Of a stretch of DNA of 64,000 bases, positions 25,988 to 34,106 are shown one piece after another. The translations under genes were made by a program, and so were the position numbers. Each line of letters starts with the position of its first letter. Position 1 is the first letter of the stretch. This DNA is from Candidatus Melainabacteria bacterium. GTDB lineage: Bacteria > Cyanobacteriota > Vampirovibrionia > Obscuribacterales > Obscuribacteraceae. Where the stretch lies: assembly GCA_016716405.1 (NCBI GenBank), contig JADJWK010000002.1, forward strand, positions 806,001 through 870,000. Direction: 5' to 3'. Under the pieces are notes generated by a model that saw only the letters and a list, made by a program, of their open reading frames with translations, was not told the origin of the DNA and ran no database searches.

Positions 25988-27577
25988 ATGATGACCATCA
26001 ATAAGACAGTGATAGATAAAGTAGAAGTCGAAGGCGCGATTTCGGAAGCCGGCAAGAAAGTTCTTACCCCGGAGGCTCTCGATTTCGTAGCCGCCCTTGT
26101 CGAGAAGTTCGAGCCCCGCCGTCAGGAGCTCCTGGCGCGCCGAAGGGAGCGCCAGAAGGCTCTCGACAGCGGGCTCTTGCCTGATTTTTCCATGCGTACT
26201 GCCAGTGTCCGCGACGGCGAATGGACCGTGGCTGCCGCTCCTGCGGATCTCGAGGACCGTCGGGTCGAGATCACCGGACCGGTGGAGCGCAAGATGATGA
26301 TTAACGCTCTCAATTGCGGAGCGAGAGTCTTCATGGCTGATCTGGAAGACTCTCTTTCGCCCACCTGGACCAATGTGGTGGAAGGCCAGCTCAATCTGAT
26401 GGAAGCCGTCCGGCGGACTCTTACTTTCAAGAGCCCGGAAGGCAAGTCCTATGAGCTCGATAAAGAGCTCGCCACTCTGGTGGTTCGCCCCCGGGGCTGG
26501 CATCTCGCCGAAAGCCATGTAAGAGTGAAAGGCGAGCCTGTCTCCGCCAGCCTTTTCGACTTCGGTCTTTATTTCTTCCACAACGCCCGGGAGCTGATCA
26601 GCCGGGAAAGCGGCCCTTATTTCTATCTGCCCAAGCTCGAGAGCTACCACGAAGCCCGGCTCTGGAACGATGTTTTCAATTTTGCCCAGGACTATATCGA
26701 GATCCCGCGCGGCACCATTCGTGCTACTGTCCTCATCGAGACCATTCTGGCTGCTTTCGAGATGGACGAGATTCTTTTCGAGCTCAAAGAGCATGCCGCC
26801 GGGCTCAACGCCGGTCGCTGGGACTATATATTCTCGATGATCAAGAAGCTCGGCAAGCATGCCGAGTTCTGCCTGCCCGATCGGGCCCAGGTGACCATGG
26901 CTGTGCCTTTCATGAGAGCTTATGCTCAGCTCCTGGTGAAGACCTGCCACCGGCGCGGTGCCCACGCCATCGGCGGCATGGCCGCCTTCATTCCGAGCCG
27001 CAAAGACGCGAAAGTGAACGAGACCGCCTTTGCGAAAGTGCGGGAAGACAAACTGAGAGAAGCCACCGACGGCTTCGACGGCACCTGGGTGGCTCACCCT
27101 GACCTGGTGCCGGTGGCGAAAGCAGTCTTCGACGAGGCGCTCGGGGGCAAAGCCCATCAGAAAGACGTCCTGCGTGAAGACGTCAAGCCCGTGGCTTCTT
27201 ATCTTCTCTCCACCGCCATCGGCGAAGCGAAGATCACCCGGGAGGGTCTGGTCAACAATATCGATGTCGCTCTCCAGTACATCGAAGCCTGGCTCAGAGG
27301 CTCCGGCGCCGTGGCTATCTATAACCTGATGGAAGACGCCGCCACCGCCGAGATTTCTCGCTCGCAGCTCTGGCAGTGGATCAATGTCTCGGCTCATATG
27401 CATGACGGCACTCCGATCACCAGAGAGCTCTATACGGAGTTGAAAGAAGAGCTTCTCGAAAAACTCAAAGCAGCCCCGGACAATCGTTTCGATGACGCTG
27501 CCCGAATCCTCGACGAGCTGGTCCTTGCCGACGAGTTCGTAGAGTTCCTCACCATTCCCGCCGGGTCTTACATTTAA
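25988..27577 (+). CDS. aceB: Malate synthase
   Basis: A 529-aa malate synthase A type enzyme that condenses glyoxylate and acetyl-CoA to malate. Seen are RVFMADLEDSLSPTW, VVRPRGWHL, the family signature KLESYHEARLWNDVF, ATVLIETILAAFEMDEIL, and HAIGGMAAFIPSRKD with a later TWVAHPDL. AGGAGG lies about 10 nt before the double ATG (25988/25991). First gene of the aceB-aceA operon; 25 bp separate it from aceA. Confidence 0.95.
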   Translation: MMTINKTVIDKVEVEGAISEAGKKVLTPEALDFVAALVEKFEPRRQELLARRRERQKALDSGLLPDFSMRTASVRDGEWTVAAAPADLEDRRVEITGPVERKMMINALNCGARVFMADLEDSLSPTWTNVVEGQLNLMEAVRRTLTFKSPEGKSYELDKELATLVVRPRGWHLAESHVRVKGEPVSASLFDFGLYFFHNARELISRESGPYFYLPKLESYHEARLWNDVFNFAQDYIEIPRGTIRATVLIETILAAFEMDEILFELKEHAAGLNAGRWDYIFSMIKKLGKHAEFCLPDRAQVTMAVPFMRAYAQLLVKTCHRRGAHAIGGMAAFIPSRKDAKVNETAFAKVREDKLREATDGFDGTWVAHPDLVPVAKAVFDEALGGKAHQKDVLREDVKPVASYLLSTAIGEAKITREGLVNNIDVALQYIEAWLRGSGAVAIYNLMEDAATAEISRSQLWQWINVSAHMHDGTPITRELYTELKEELLEKLKAAPDNRFDDAARILDELVLADEFVEFLTIPAGSYI

Positions 27578-27602
27578 TTTGGATAAAAAAGGAGATAGAA
27601 GG

Positions 27603-28913
27603 ATGCACAAGTCTAAAGCAGAGCAAATTCAAGATCTGTTCAAAGCCTGGTCCCGGGACGAGAGATGGCGCGGGATCAAACGCGACTTCACTCCAGAGGA
27701 CGTGGTCAAGTTGAGAGCTTCCGTAAAGGTCGAGTTCACCCTCGCTCAGCTCGGCGCCCGCCGCCTCTGGAACCTACTCCACAATGAGCCTTATATCACC
27801 GGACTCGGTGCCCTGAACGGATCCCAGGCGGTGCAGATGGTGAAAGCCGGCATGAAGTCCATCTATCTCAGCGGCTGGCAGGTAGCTGCCGACGCCAATA
27901 TGTCCGGACAGACCTATCCGGATCAGAGCCTCTATCCGAGCAACAGCGCACCGATGCTGGTGAAGAGGCTGAACAACGCCCTCATGCGCGCCGACCAGAT
28001 CGAATCGAGTGAAGGCGAGTGCCAGAGAGACTGGTTCGTCCCCATCGTGGCTGATGCCGAAGCCGGTTTCGGCGGCTCGGTGCATGCTTTCGAGCTGATG
28101 AAGAGCATGATCGAAGCCGGCGCCAGCGCCGTGCACTTCGAAGACCAGCTCGCCGCCGAGAAGAAATGCGGTCACCTGGGAGGCAAAGTCCTGGTTCCGA
28201 CCTCGCAATTCATCCGCACTCTGACGGCTGCCCGCCTGGCTGCCGACGTGCTCGACGTGCCGACCCTTATCATCGCCCGCACCGATGCTCTGGATGCCAC
28301 ACTTCTCACCTCGGACATCGATGAAGGCGATCGTGCCTTCACCACCGGTGAGCGCACCGCCGAAGGTTACTTCCGGGTGAGCCACGGGATCGAGTCCGCC
28401 ATCGCTCGCGCCCTGGCCTATGCGCCATATGCCGACGTGCTCTGGTTCGAGTGCGGCAAGCCCGATCTCGAAGAAGCGAAAGCTTTCGCCGAAGCGATTC
28501 ATGCCCGGTTCCCCGGCAAGCTTCTGGCATACAATTGCTCGCCCTCCTTCAACTGGAAGCAGCACCTGGACGATGCCACCATCGCCACGTTCAACCAGCA
28601 ACTCGGTGCCCTGGGCTTCAAGTACCAGTTCATCACCCTGGCCGGCTGGCACTCGGTCAACCACAGCGCTTTCGAGCTCGCCTCCGGCTTCGCCCGGGAA
28701 GGCATGGCTGCTTATGTCCGCCTCCAGGAAGAAGAGTTCAAGAGCCAGGAGAAAGGCTACACCGCGGTCCGGCATCAGCGGGAAGTGGGCACCGGTTATT
28801 TCGACAAAGTGCTCACCTCGGTGAGCGGCGGCAAGGCTTCCACCGCGGCTCTCGCCGGCTCCACAGAAGAAGAGCAGTTCGCTTCCCGCGAGCTGGCTCC
28901 GGCTCTGGTTTGA
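27603..28913 (+). CDS. aceA: Isocitrate lyase
   Basis: About 436 aa, cleaving isocitrate to succinate and glyoxylate, the first step of the glyoxylate shunt. Motifs are YLSGWQVAAD, PIVADAEAGFGG, the catalytic signature KKCGHLGGKV, LIIARTDA, and YNCSPSFNW. The ATG at 27603 (MHKSKAEQIQ) is preceded by AAGGAG at 8 nt; a TTG at 27579 is in frame but has no such site. With aceB it lets the cell grow on acetate or fatty acids, consistent with the acyl-CoA ligase elsewhere in the window. Confidence 0.95.
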   Translation: MHKSKAEQIQDLFKAWSRDERWRGIKRDFTPEDVVKLRASVKVEFTLAQLGARRLWNLLHNEPYITGLGALNGSQAVQMVKAGMKSIYLSGWQVAADANMSGQTYPDQSLYPSNSAPMLVKRLNNALMRADQIESSEGECQRDWFVPIVADAEAGFGGSVHAFELMKSMIEAGASAVHFEDQLAAEKKCGHLGGKVLVPTSQFIRTLTAARLAADVLDVPTLIIARTDALDATLLTSDIDEGDRAFTTGERTAEGYFRVSHGIESAIARALAYAPYADVLWFECGKPDLEEAKAFAEAIHARFPGKLLAYNCSPSFNWKQHLDDATIATFNQQLGALGFKYQFITLAGWHSVNHSAFELASGFAREGMAAYVRLQEEEFKSQEKGYTAVRHQREVGTGYFDKVLTSVSGGKASTAALAGSTEEEQFASRELAPALV

Positions 28914-28979
28914 GCTCCAGCTCCTTCAGTTTGATCCGCGCCGGTAACTGACTTCGCTTTGTTACTCCTGCGCAATCCG

Positions 28980-29019
28980 CAGAAACCCGGTCAACGCAAT
29001 CGCGAGGGCCGGGTTTCTG
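28980..29019 (+). terminator. Terminator-like hairpin after aceA
   Basis: CAGAAACCCGG (28980-28990) pairs perfectly with CCGGGTTTCTG (29009-29019); a weak T stretch follows. It lies 67 bp after the aceA stop codon. Confidence 0.6.
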
Positions 29020-29068
29020 TTTGCGGTGAAAGAGTATCCTTGAGAAAAGTTGTAATCTGCAAGAAGCC

Positions 29069-29101
29069 AGAAACCCGGTTTCGGGCAAAAACCGGGTCTC
29101 T
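29069..29101 (+). terminator. Second hairpin after aceA
   Basis: AGAAACCCGGTTT (29069-29081) pairs with AAACCGGGTCTCT (29089-29101) with one mismatch, then TTT. It shares the AGAAACCCGG core with the hairpin 80 bp upstream, so the two may be duplicated terminator units. It directly abuts the poly-G tract. Confidence 0.5.
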
Positions 29102-29107
29102 TTGGGT

Positions 29108-29198
<91 letters not shown>

Positions 29199-29360
29199 CC
29201 TATGCCGATTATGGGCTAGACGCAAGCAGAATGGGCCAGTTGTTTGCGTCGAGGGCATCAGTTATGGCTGACAAGAATCACTATTATCCGGACCTGTGTC
29301 GAAACGGTGACTGAACAGTGTCGATTGTGTGACGAGAATCGAGAAGGATATCGGGCGATC

Positions 29361-30149
29361 CTATTGCCGCTGGGAGCGGGCTTCGTAGAGCGCTACAGAG
29401 GTGGCGATGGCGACATTGAGAGATTCGCTTTCCCGGCTTATCTCGATCATGGCCGTCTCGTCGGCGGCGCCCAGGGCGTCTTTCTCTATGCCCTGACCTT
29501 CGTTGCCCAGAATGAAAGCGGTGGGTCCGCTCAGGTCCAGCTCGCTTATACGCCTGTCTGCTGGCGCTGTGAGAGCCACCACTTTGAGACCCCGGCTCCG
29601 CACCAGCTCCAGGGCCTCGTCCAGGGTCAGACCGCTCAGGAAAGGCATGGCGAAGAGAGCGCCGGAGGCGGCCCTTACCACTTTGGAGTTGTAGGGATCC
29701 ACCGTGCCGTGGCTGAGGATGAGACCGCTTGCTCCGAATGCCAGGGCGGTCCTGAATATGGTGCCCAGGTTGCCCGGGTCCTGGATCCGATCGAGGATCA
29801 CCACCAGCGGTGTGGCACCCCTGAAAAGGTCGTCTTTCCGGCACTGGTGCATGCGGGCTATGGCAAGCACCCCCTGGGGGGTCTCGGTGTCGGTGAGCTC
29901 GGCGAAGAGCTTGTCGTTGAGCAGGAAGACTCTCTGCGCGTCTTTGAGGATCTGGTGGTCCCCTGACTCGAGATAGGTCTTGCTCACCACCAGGTCTTCG
30001 ATGCCGGCGCCCCGGGAGATGGCCTCATCGATGACTTTGACGCCTTCAATGAGAAAGAGCCCGGATTTTCTCCGGGCTGCTCTGTTACTCAACCCCCGTA
30101 TTCGCTTGACCAGCGGATTGGTGGTGCTTTCTATGGGGATTATGTTCAC
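29361..30149 (-). CDS. SpoU/TrmH-family RNA 2'-O-methyltransferase
   Basis: About 262 aa from a GTG at 30149, which lies 2 bp after the rplT stop codon; the frame is open further upstream through rplT but that is shadow. N-terminal substrate-binding domain (RRKSGLFLIEGVKVIDEA) and C-terminal SPOUT knot: VVILDRIQDPGNLGTIFRTA (motif 1), TAFILGNEGQGIEKD (motif 2) and ESLNVAIATSVALYE (motif 3). Likely methylates ribose in 23S rRNA; the exact nucleotide is not predictable. Part of the infC-rpmI-rplT operon. Confidence 0.9.
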   Translation of the reverse strand: MNIIPIESTTNPLVKRIRGLSNRAARRKSGLFLIEGVKVIDEAISRGAGIEDLVVSKTYLESGDHQILKDAQRVFLLNDKLFAELTDTETPQGVLAIARMHQCRKDDLFRGATPLVVILDRIQDPGNLGTIFRTALAFGASGLILSHGTVDPYNSKVVRAASGALFAMPFLSGLTLDEALELVRSRGLKVVALTAPADRRISELDLSGPTAFILGNEGQGIEKDALGAADETAMIEISRESESLNVAIATSVALYEARSQRQ

Positions 30150-30151
30150 GC

Positions 30152-30508
30152 TCAGGCGATATTGGCTTTGGCCATTTCCACCAGTTTGGTGAAAGCCTCT
30201 TTGTCGTGGACTGCGAGCTCGGCGAGGAGCTTGCGGTTCACTTCGACATTGGCTTTGCTCAGGGCGTTGATGAACTGGTTGTATCTCAGACCCTGGCAAC
30301 GGCAGGCGGCATTGATCCTGGTGATCCAGAGCCGGCGGAAGACCCGCTTGCGCTTGCGTCTGTCGCGGAAGGCATTTTTCCATGCCTTCATGATTGTCTG
30401 GTTGGCGGCGATAAACAGTCTGGAGTTGCTGCCCCGGAAGCCTCTAGCGTACTTGAGGATCTTCTTGTGGCGCTTCTGCAGCACGTTGCCGCGTTTTACT
30501 CTGGCCAT
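30152..30508 (-). CDS. rplT: 50S ribosomal protein L20
   Basis: A 118-aa L20 (MARVKRGNVLQKRHKKILK at the start, then RGFRGSNSRLF, RRKRKRVFRRLWITRINAA). It binds 23S rRNA early in 50S assembly. Standard position after rpmI in the infC operon, with GAAGGAGA upstream of the ATG; in other bacteria L20 represses this operon at the translational level. Confidence 0.97.
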   Translation of the reverse strand: MARVKRGNVLQKRHKKILKYARGFRGSNSRLFIAANQTIMKAWKNAFRDRRKRKRVFRRLWITRINAACRCQGLRYNQFINALSKANVEVNRKLLAELAVHDKEAFTKLVEMAKANIA

Positions 30509-30597
30509 CTCATTCTCCTTCTTCGTAGATGATTGATCAGGCGTCTGTGGGCGGGGAGGAGCTTCCCTTGGACAAAACGCCGTAGTGTCTTATTCGC

Positions 30598-30807
30598 CTA
30601 TCGCAAATATTTGCGATAGGGGAACATTTCGAGGATGTGCTGTTTGACATCCTTGTCCAGATCGGTCCAGCCACGCAGATTGCGCTTCACTTTAGGCGCC
30701 ATCCACTCGTTGATGTGGCGGGTTCCGGCTTGTTTTCTCAAGACCTTGCCGGTGGCTGTGATCTTGAAGCGACGAGCAGCCGCTTTGTTGGTTTTCATCT
30801 TAGGCAT
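30598..30807 (-). CDS. rpmI: 50S ribosomal protein L35
   Basis: A 69-aa L35 (MPKMKTNKAAARRFKITATG at the start; Arg/Lys-rich; ends FPYRKYLR). AAGGG lies upstream of the ATG. Middle gene of infC-rpmI-rplT. Confidence 0.96.
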   Translation of the reverse strand: MPKMKTNKAAARRFKITATGKVLRKQAGTRHINEWMAPKVKRNLRGWTDLDKDVKQHILEMFPYRKYLR

Positions 30808-30878
30808 GATTTAGAACCCTTGATGCCCGACCCCTTTTATCGGGAGCGAGCAAATCGAAACACGCTTGAACTCTCGCC

Positions 30879-31427
30879 TTATCGCTTGGTAGCGCCAGGC
30901 GAAAGAATCATAATAACATTCCTGCCCTCGAGTCTGGGCGCTCTGTCAAGAGTTCCTAAATCTTTTAACTCATCGGCGAAACGGTTCATGAGGTCTACAG
31001 CCATGTCGCTGTGCTGCATTTCGCGCCCGCGGAGCATGGTAAGGACTTTCACCTTGTCCCCGTGATTAAGGAACTCTTTGGCTTTACGCAGCTTTACCTG
31101 GTAGTCGTGATCCTCGATCTTGTAGCGCATCTTGATTTCTTTGACGTCGGCGTTCGTCTGCTTTTTGCGCGCTTCTTTGGCTTTTTTGTCGAGCTCGAAC
31201 TTGTAGCGACCGTAGTCCAGGATCTTCGCCACCGGCGGGTTGGCGTCCTGCTGCACGATCAGGAGGTCGAGCCCCTTCTCCCGGGCTCGCTCCAGGGCGT
31301 CTTTGGTTGGCACAATCCCGACCTGATTTCCTTCATCGTCTATGAGCCTTACCTCTCGAACTTTGATGCGCTCGTTGATCATCGGCAGCTCTCGTCTGGA
31401 ATCTGGTCGTCTGGGATCTATAACCAA
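30879..31427 (-). CDS. infC: Translation initiation factor IF-3
   Basis: IF-3 of about 182 aa. MINERIKVREVRLIDDEGNQ opens the N-terminal domain, the linker is KKAKEARKKQ, and the C-terminal domain has KEIKMRYKIEDHDY and KVKVLTMLRGRE. It controls initiator tRNA and start-codon selection on the 30S subunit. I favour a TTG start at 31427 because AAGAGG lies 5 nt before it; the GTG at 31433 overlaps that site. A rare start codon for infC is common and ties into its autoregulation. First gene of the operon, directly downstream of tRNA-Leu. Confidence 0.94.
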   Translation of the reverse strand: MVIDPRRPDSRRELPMINERIKVREVRLIDDEGNQVGIVPTKDALERAREKGLDLLIVQQDANPPVAKILDYGRYKFELDKKAKEARKKQTNADVKEIKMRYKIEDHDYQVKLRKAKEFLNHGDKVKVLTMLRGREMQHSDMAVDLMNRFADELKDLGTLDRAPRLEGRNVIMILSPGATKR

Positions 31428-31464
31428 AGGCACCTCTTGTGTATGACACGGTATGGAAAAAAAC

Positions 31465-31549
31465 TGCCGAAGGTGGGACTTGAACCCACAAGAGCTAAGC
31501 GCTCACTACGCCCTGAACGTAGCGTGTTTGCCAATTTCACCACTTCGGC
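31465..31549 (-). tRNA. tRNA-Leu (anticodon CAG)
   Basis: 85 nt on the minus strand. The acceptor GCCGAAG pairs with CTTCGGC, with discriminator A. The D-loop has AAATTGGCAAA. The anticodon stem CTACG/CGTAG encloses loop TTCAGGG (anticodon CAG). A long class II variable arm follows and the T-loop has GGGTTCAAGTCCC. CCA is not encoded. It lies between rpsR and infC on the same strand. Confidence 0.95.
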
Positions 31550-31619
31550 ACTTACATCTGTTCGATTTGTAGTACCTGCAGATTCTACAACATATTGGTT
31601 TAAACAACATATAGGGTTA

Positions 31620-31655
31620 AACCGGGCAGCTCACGTCAAACGGAGTTGCCCGGTT
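31620..31655 (-). terminator. Hairpin downstream of rpsR
   Basis: On the minus strand AACCGGGCA-A-CTC (31655-31643) pairs with GAG-C-TGCCCGGTT (31632-31620), a 12-bp stem with one mismatch, followed by TTTAA rather than a long T-run. It probably ends the rpsF-ssb-rpsR transcript or attenuates before tRNA-Leu. Confidence 0.55.
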
Positions 31656-31667
31656 CTTCATCCCTCT

Positions 31668-31928
31668 TTAGCCTTCGGCCATGTAAGGCATCAGGGCGAT
31701 GTCCCGGGCTCTCTTGATGGCTACGGTGAGACCGCGCTGGTGCACGGCGCAGTTGCCGCTTATCCGGCGGGGAAGGATTTTGCCGCGCTCGGTGATGTAT
31801 TTCTTGAGGCGGTTGGGATCTTTGAAGTCGATATACTCGACCTTGTCGGCGCAGAAGTTGCAGGTCTTGCGGCGGCGGGGAGGGCCATCGCCGCGGCTTC
31901 TCATTGGTCTTCTCTGTTCTGTTTGCAT
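31668..31928 (-). CDS. rpsR: 30S ribosomal protein S18
   Basis: An 86-aa S18. The N-terminus is Arg-rich (RRPMRSRGDGPPRRRK), followed by TCNFCADKVEYIDFKD, RLKKYITERGKILPRRISG and QRGLTVAIKRARDIALMPY. The CxxC pair is the form found in zinc-binding S18 variants, but only two Cys are obvious besides NCAVH. AAAGGA precedes the ATG. Last gene of rpsF-ssb-rpsR. Confidence 0.96.
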   Translation of the reverse strand: MQTEQRRPMRSRGDGPPRRRKTCNFCADKVEYIDFKDPNRLKKYITERGKILPRRISGNCAVHQRGLTVAIKRARDIALMPYMAEG

Positions 31929-31956
31929 GACTTAATTCCTTTCGAGAATTCGAGAT

Positions 31957-32379
31957 TTAGAACGGGATTTCGTCTTCGGAGGCGAAGATGGCGTCCAGGT
32001 CTTCCTGGGAGCTGCCGGAAGCGACACCGGCGGGAGCCAGATCGCCTCTGGGCTCGCTCAGATTGCTGAGGTTCTCGACTGATACTGCGTCGATTTCCAC
32101 ATCTTTGCGTCTCTGCCCGTCCGAGGTAGTGAAACTGTTGATTTGCAGGCGTCCGTCAACGGCAACCATGTCGCCTTTCTTGATCTCCTGAGCGCAACGC
32201 TCGGCGAGTTCGCGCCAGGCGATAACCTTGACGGCGGTGGGCTCTTGCTTTTGTCCCTGACGCGGGGGCGAAGCGACCGCAATGGCAAATTCGGTCACAG
32301 CCACGTTCGTGTTAGGGGTGAAACGTTTCTCCGGACTTTTGATTACCTGTCCCGATACAACGATTTTGCTTAAGCTCAT
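31957..32379 (-). CDS. ssb: Single-stranded DNA-binding protein
   Basis: A 140-aa SSB. One OB fold (residues 1-105, with KIVVSGQVIKSPEKRFTPN and VKVIAWRELAERC) is followed by a short disordered linker and the acidic tip DEIPF that recruits replication and repair proteins. Located between rpsF and rpsR as in most bacteria; GCAGGGA precedes the ATG. Confidence 0.95.
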   Translation of the reverse strand: MSLSKIVVSGQVIKSPEKRFTPNTNVAVTEFAIAVASPPRQGQKQEPTAVKVIAWRELAERCAQEIKKGDMVAVDGRLQINSFTTSDGQRRKDVEIDAVSVENLSNLSEPRGDLAPAGVASGSSQEDLDAIFASEDEIPF

Positions 32380-32391
32380 TTTTTTCCCTGC

Positions 32392-32742
32392 CTAGAGTTG
32401 AGCACTGGCTTCCAGCGCGATGGGCGGAATCGCCACGATCAGGAAGCGGATGACATCTTCCGAGAGAGTCATCATTCGCTTGATCGCTGCAAGCGATTCG
32501 GCCGGCGCCCGGAATACCGAGTGCACGAAATAACCGTCTCTCATCTTCTTGACTTCATAAGCCAGGCGCTTGCGGCCTTTCTTATCGGTCAGGTCGACGA
32601 TTGCTCCCTGACCTTTCAGGAATTCTTCGACCGTTGCGATGGTTTTGTCCACACCGTCTTCGTCCAGGTTGGGACGGACGATGTAGATTGTCTCGTATAG
32701 TTTTAGATTTGCTTCTGACACTGGTTTTCCCCTTTCGGTCAT
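32392..32742 (-). CDS. rpsF: 30S ribosomal protein S6
   Basis: About 116 aa from the ATG at 32742 (MTERGKPVSEANLKLYETIY). The frame is open for 23 more codons, but AGGA sits just before this ATG. Core motifs are YETIYIVRPNLDEDG, KKGRKRLAYEVKKMRDGYFV and MTLSEDVIRFLIV. It pairs with S18 on the 30S platform. Confidence 0.94.
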   Translation of the reverse strand: MTERGKPVSEANLKLYETIYIVRPNLDEDGVDKTIATVEEFLKGQGAIVDLTDKKGRKRLAYEVKKMRDGYFVHSVFRAPAESLAAIKRMMTLSEDVIRFLIVAIPPIALEASAQL

Positions 32743-32970
32743 AGCGTCCTGCCGGCGGACCCGACAGGCAAGGGTGTACTTTCTTGTGGCTCCAGTTGCT
32801 TGCGGAGCCATTGGTTGGAGCCGCTCTCGAGCAAGACCGGATTAGCTCCGGGCTCGCCTGAAAAATGGCAACAAAGCGAGATTCTAGCACGCTCTGGCGG
32901 TCTCGAATCAGCCCGACCCTGCGTATTCTTCACATAGACTGCTATAAGAAGGTCTATTAAAATTAATCAA

Positions 32971-34071
32971 ATGAACAGACAATACCTGCCCGGAGCGCCT
33001 CCCGCAATTGCCAGAATCCTGGCGATAGTCCTGTTTTCGGTGCTCGCGGGTGTGCTTCCGGCGGAGTCCCGGGATCAGTGGCAGATCGAGCGTCCGGAGC
33101 CGCCGCCCACCAGCCTGGAGAGCTTCTCTCAGATATACGGGGGTGGCAGACTGGGGAATCCGGCCGGGTCTATGGGTAATGTGCCCGGCGGCGATATGCC
33201 GGGCAGTCCTGGGGCGGGCTCGACCAACGCTTTTGCGCAGGGCTTTTCGCCGTCTTTCTGGAAGGGTGTCAGTGCCAGCCGAGTGCCTGTGGGGACGGTC
33301 CTGTCCGGCGTGATTGACACCAGTGTGAGCTCCACGAAGAGCGAGCGCGGCGATATTTTCTCCATCGTCCTCGAGGATGGCTATATAAACAACGGCCAGA
33401 TGATTATCCCTCCGGGCGCGAGGATCCTCGGCACCGTGGTGGGCACCTTCTCGGCTGCCAATCAGCGGATGGGCATGCCCGGCCGGGTCACGATAGCGCT
33501 GCAGACCCTGGTATTTCCTGACGGTCGCAGCACCAAGTTTTTCGGTCTCATCGATCACAACCCGGCTCACGATCAGCTCAGCGAGCCCAGTACCAGGTTC
33601 GCCGGTTTCAGTCTGTCCGACTACGGTCAATCGTTGAAAGGCATGGTCGGCTCTTTCGGATCCGGGATCGGCTGGGTTCAGAACCGCCGCTTGCGAGGCA
33701 GGGAGTTTCTTGTCGAAGCAGGTCAGAGAGTGGCTGTTCGAGTCAACAGGACCATGGACCTCTCGAGCATGATTGCCAGTGCTCCGGGACCGAATGGTCA
33801 GGCGGCACCGGTGACTGTACCCGGTCTGGCTGATTCTGGCATGGGCTCGGCGCCGGGCCTGACACCAGGAGTAGCTCCGGGCCTGACACCGGTAATGACG
33901 CCGGGAATGACGCCGGGAATGACGCCGGGAATGACACCGGGCCTGACGCCGGGCATGACACCGGGCATGACACCGGGTCTGTCAATCGATTCAATGCAGA
34001 GACAGGCTGATCCCAACAGGGTTTTCGACCCTGGCAATGATCCGGCCGCCAAGATTCCTGATCCGTTTTAG
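32971..34071 (+). CDS. Secreted protein with TrbI/VirB10-like domain and MTPG repeats
   Basis: A 366-aa protein. A signal peptide (ILAIVLFSVLAGVLPAES) and Pro/Gly-rich region precede a domain at about residues 108-260. There VPVGTVLSGVIDTSVSS, IIPPGARILGTVVGTF and SLKGMVGSFGSGI resemble the beta-barrel of VirB10/TrbI proteins of type IV secretion. The tail holds nine or so imperfect TPG-M/L repeats. No other secretion genes are nearby. I read it as an envelope-spanning or surface structural protein; the VirB10 resemblance is inference from short motifs. Confidence 0.65.
   Translation: MNRQYLPGAPPAIARILAIVLFSVLAGVLPAESRDQWQIERPEPPPTSLESFSQIYGGGRLGNPAGSMGNVPGGDMPGSPGAGSTNAFAQGFSPSFWKGVSASRVPVGTVLSGVIDTSVSSTKSERGDIFSIVLEDGYINNGQMIIPPGARILGTVVGTFSAANQRMGMPGRVTIALQTLVFPDGRSTKFFGLIDHNPAHDQLSEPSTRFAGFSLSDYGQSLKGMVGSFGSGIGWVQNRRLRGREFLVEAGQRVAVRVNRTMDLSSMIASAPGPNGQAAPVTVPGLADSGMGSAPGLTPGVAPGLTPVMTPGMTPGMTPGMTPGLTPGMTPGMTPGLSIDSMQRQADPNRVFDPGNDPAAKIPDPF
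33856..33981 (+). repeat. Tandem 12-bp coding repeat (MTPG/LTPG)
   Basis: Units of the form ATGACGCCGGGA or CTGACACCGGGC are repeated about nine times in frame near the end of the secreted-protein gene. Adjacent units are nearly identical at the DNA level, so repeat number could vary by slippage. Confidence 0.85.
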
Positions 34072-34106
34072 ATCGATTCCGATTCTAGATCGATTTCGAT
34101 TTTAGA

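Noticed and set aside
25898..27610. 570-codon minus-strand frame over aceB
   Set aside because: Antisense shadow of malate synthase, whose motifs are unambiguous on the plus strand.
29361..30383. N-terminally extended version of the rRNA methyltransferase
   Set aside because: The extension overlaps rplT in another frame; a GTG at 30149 just after the rplT stop gives the normal protein length.
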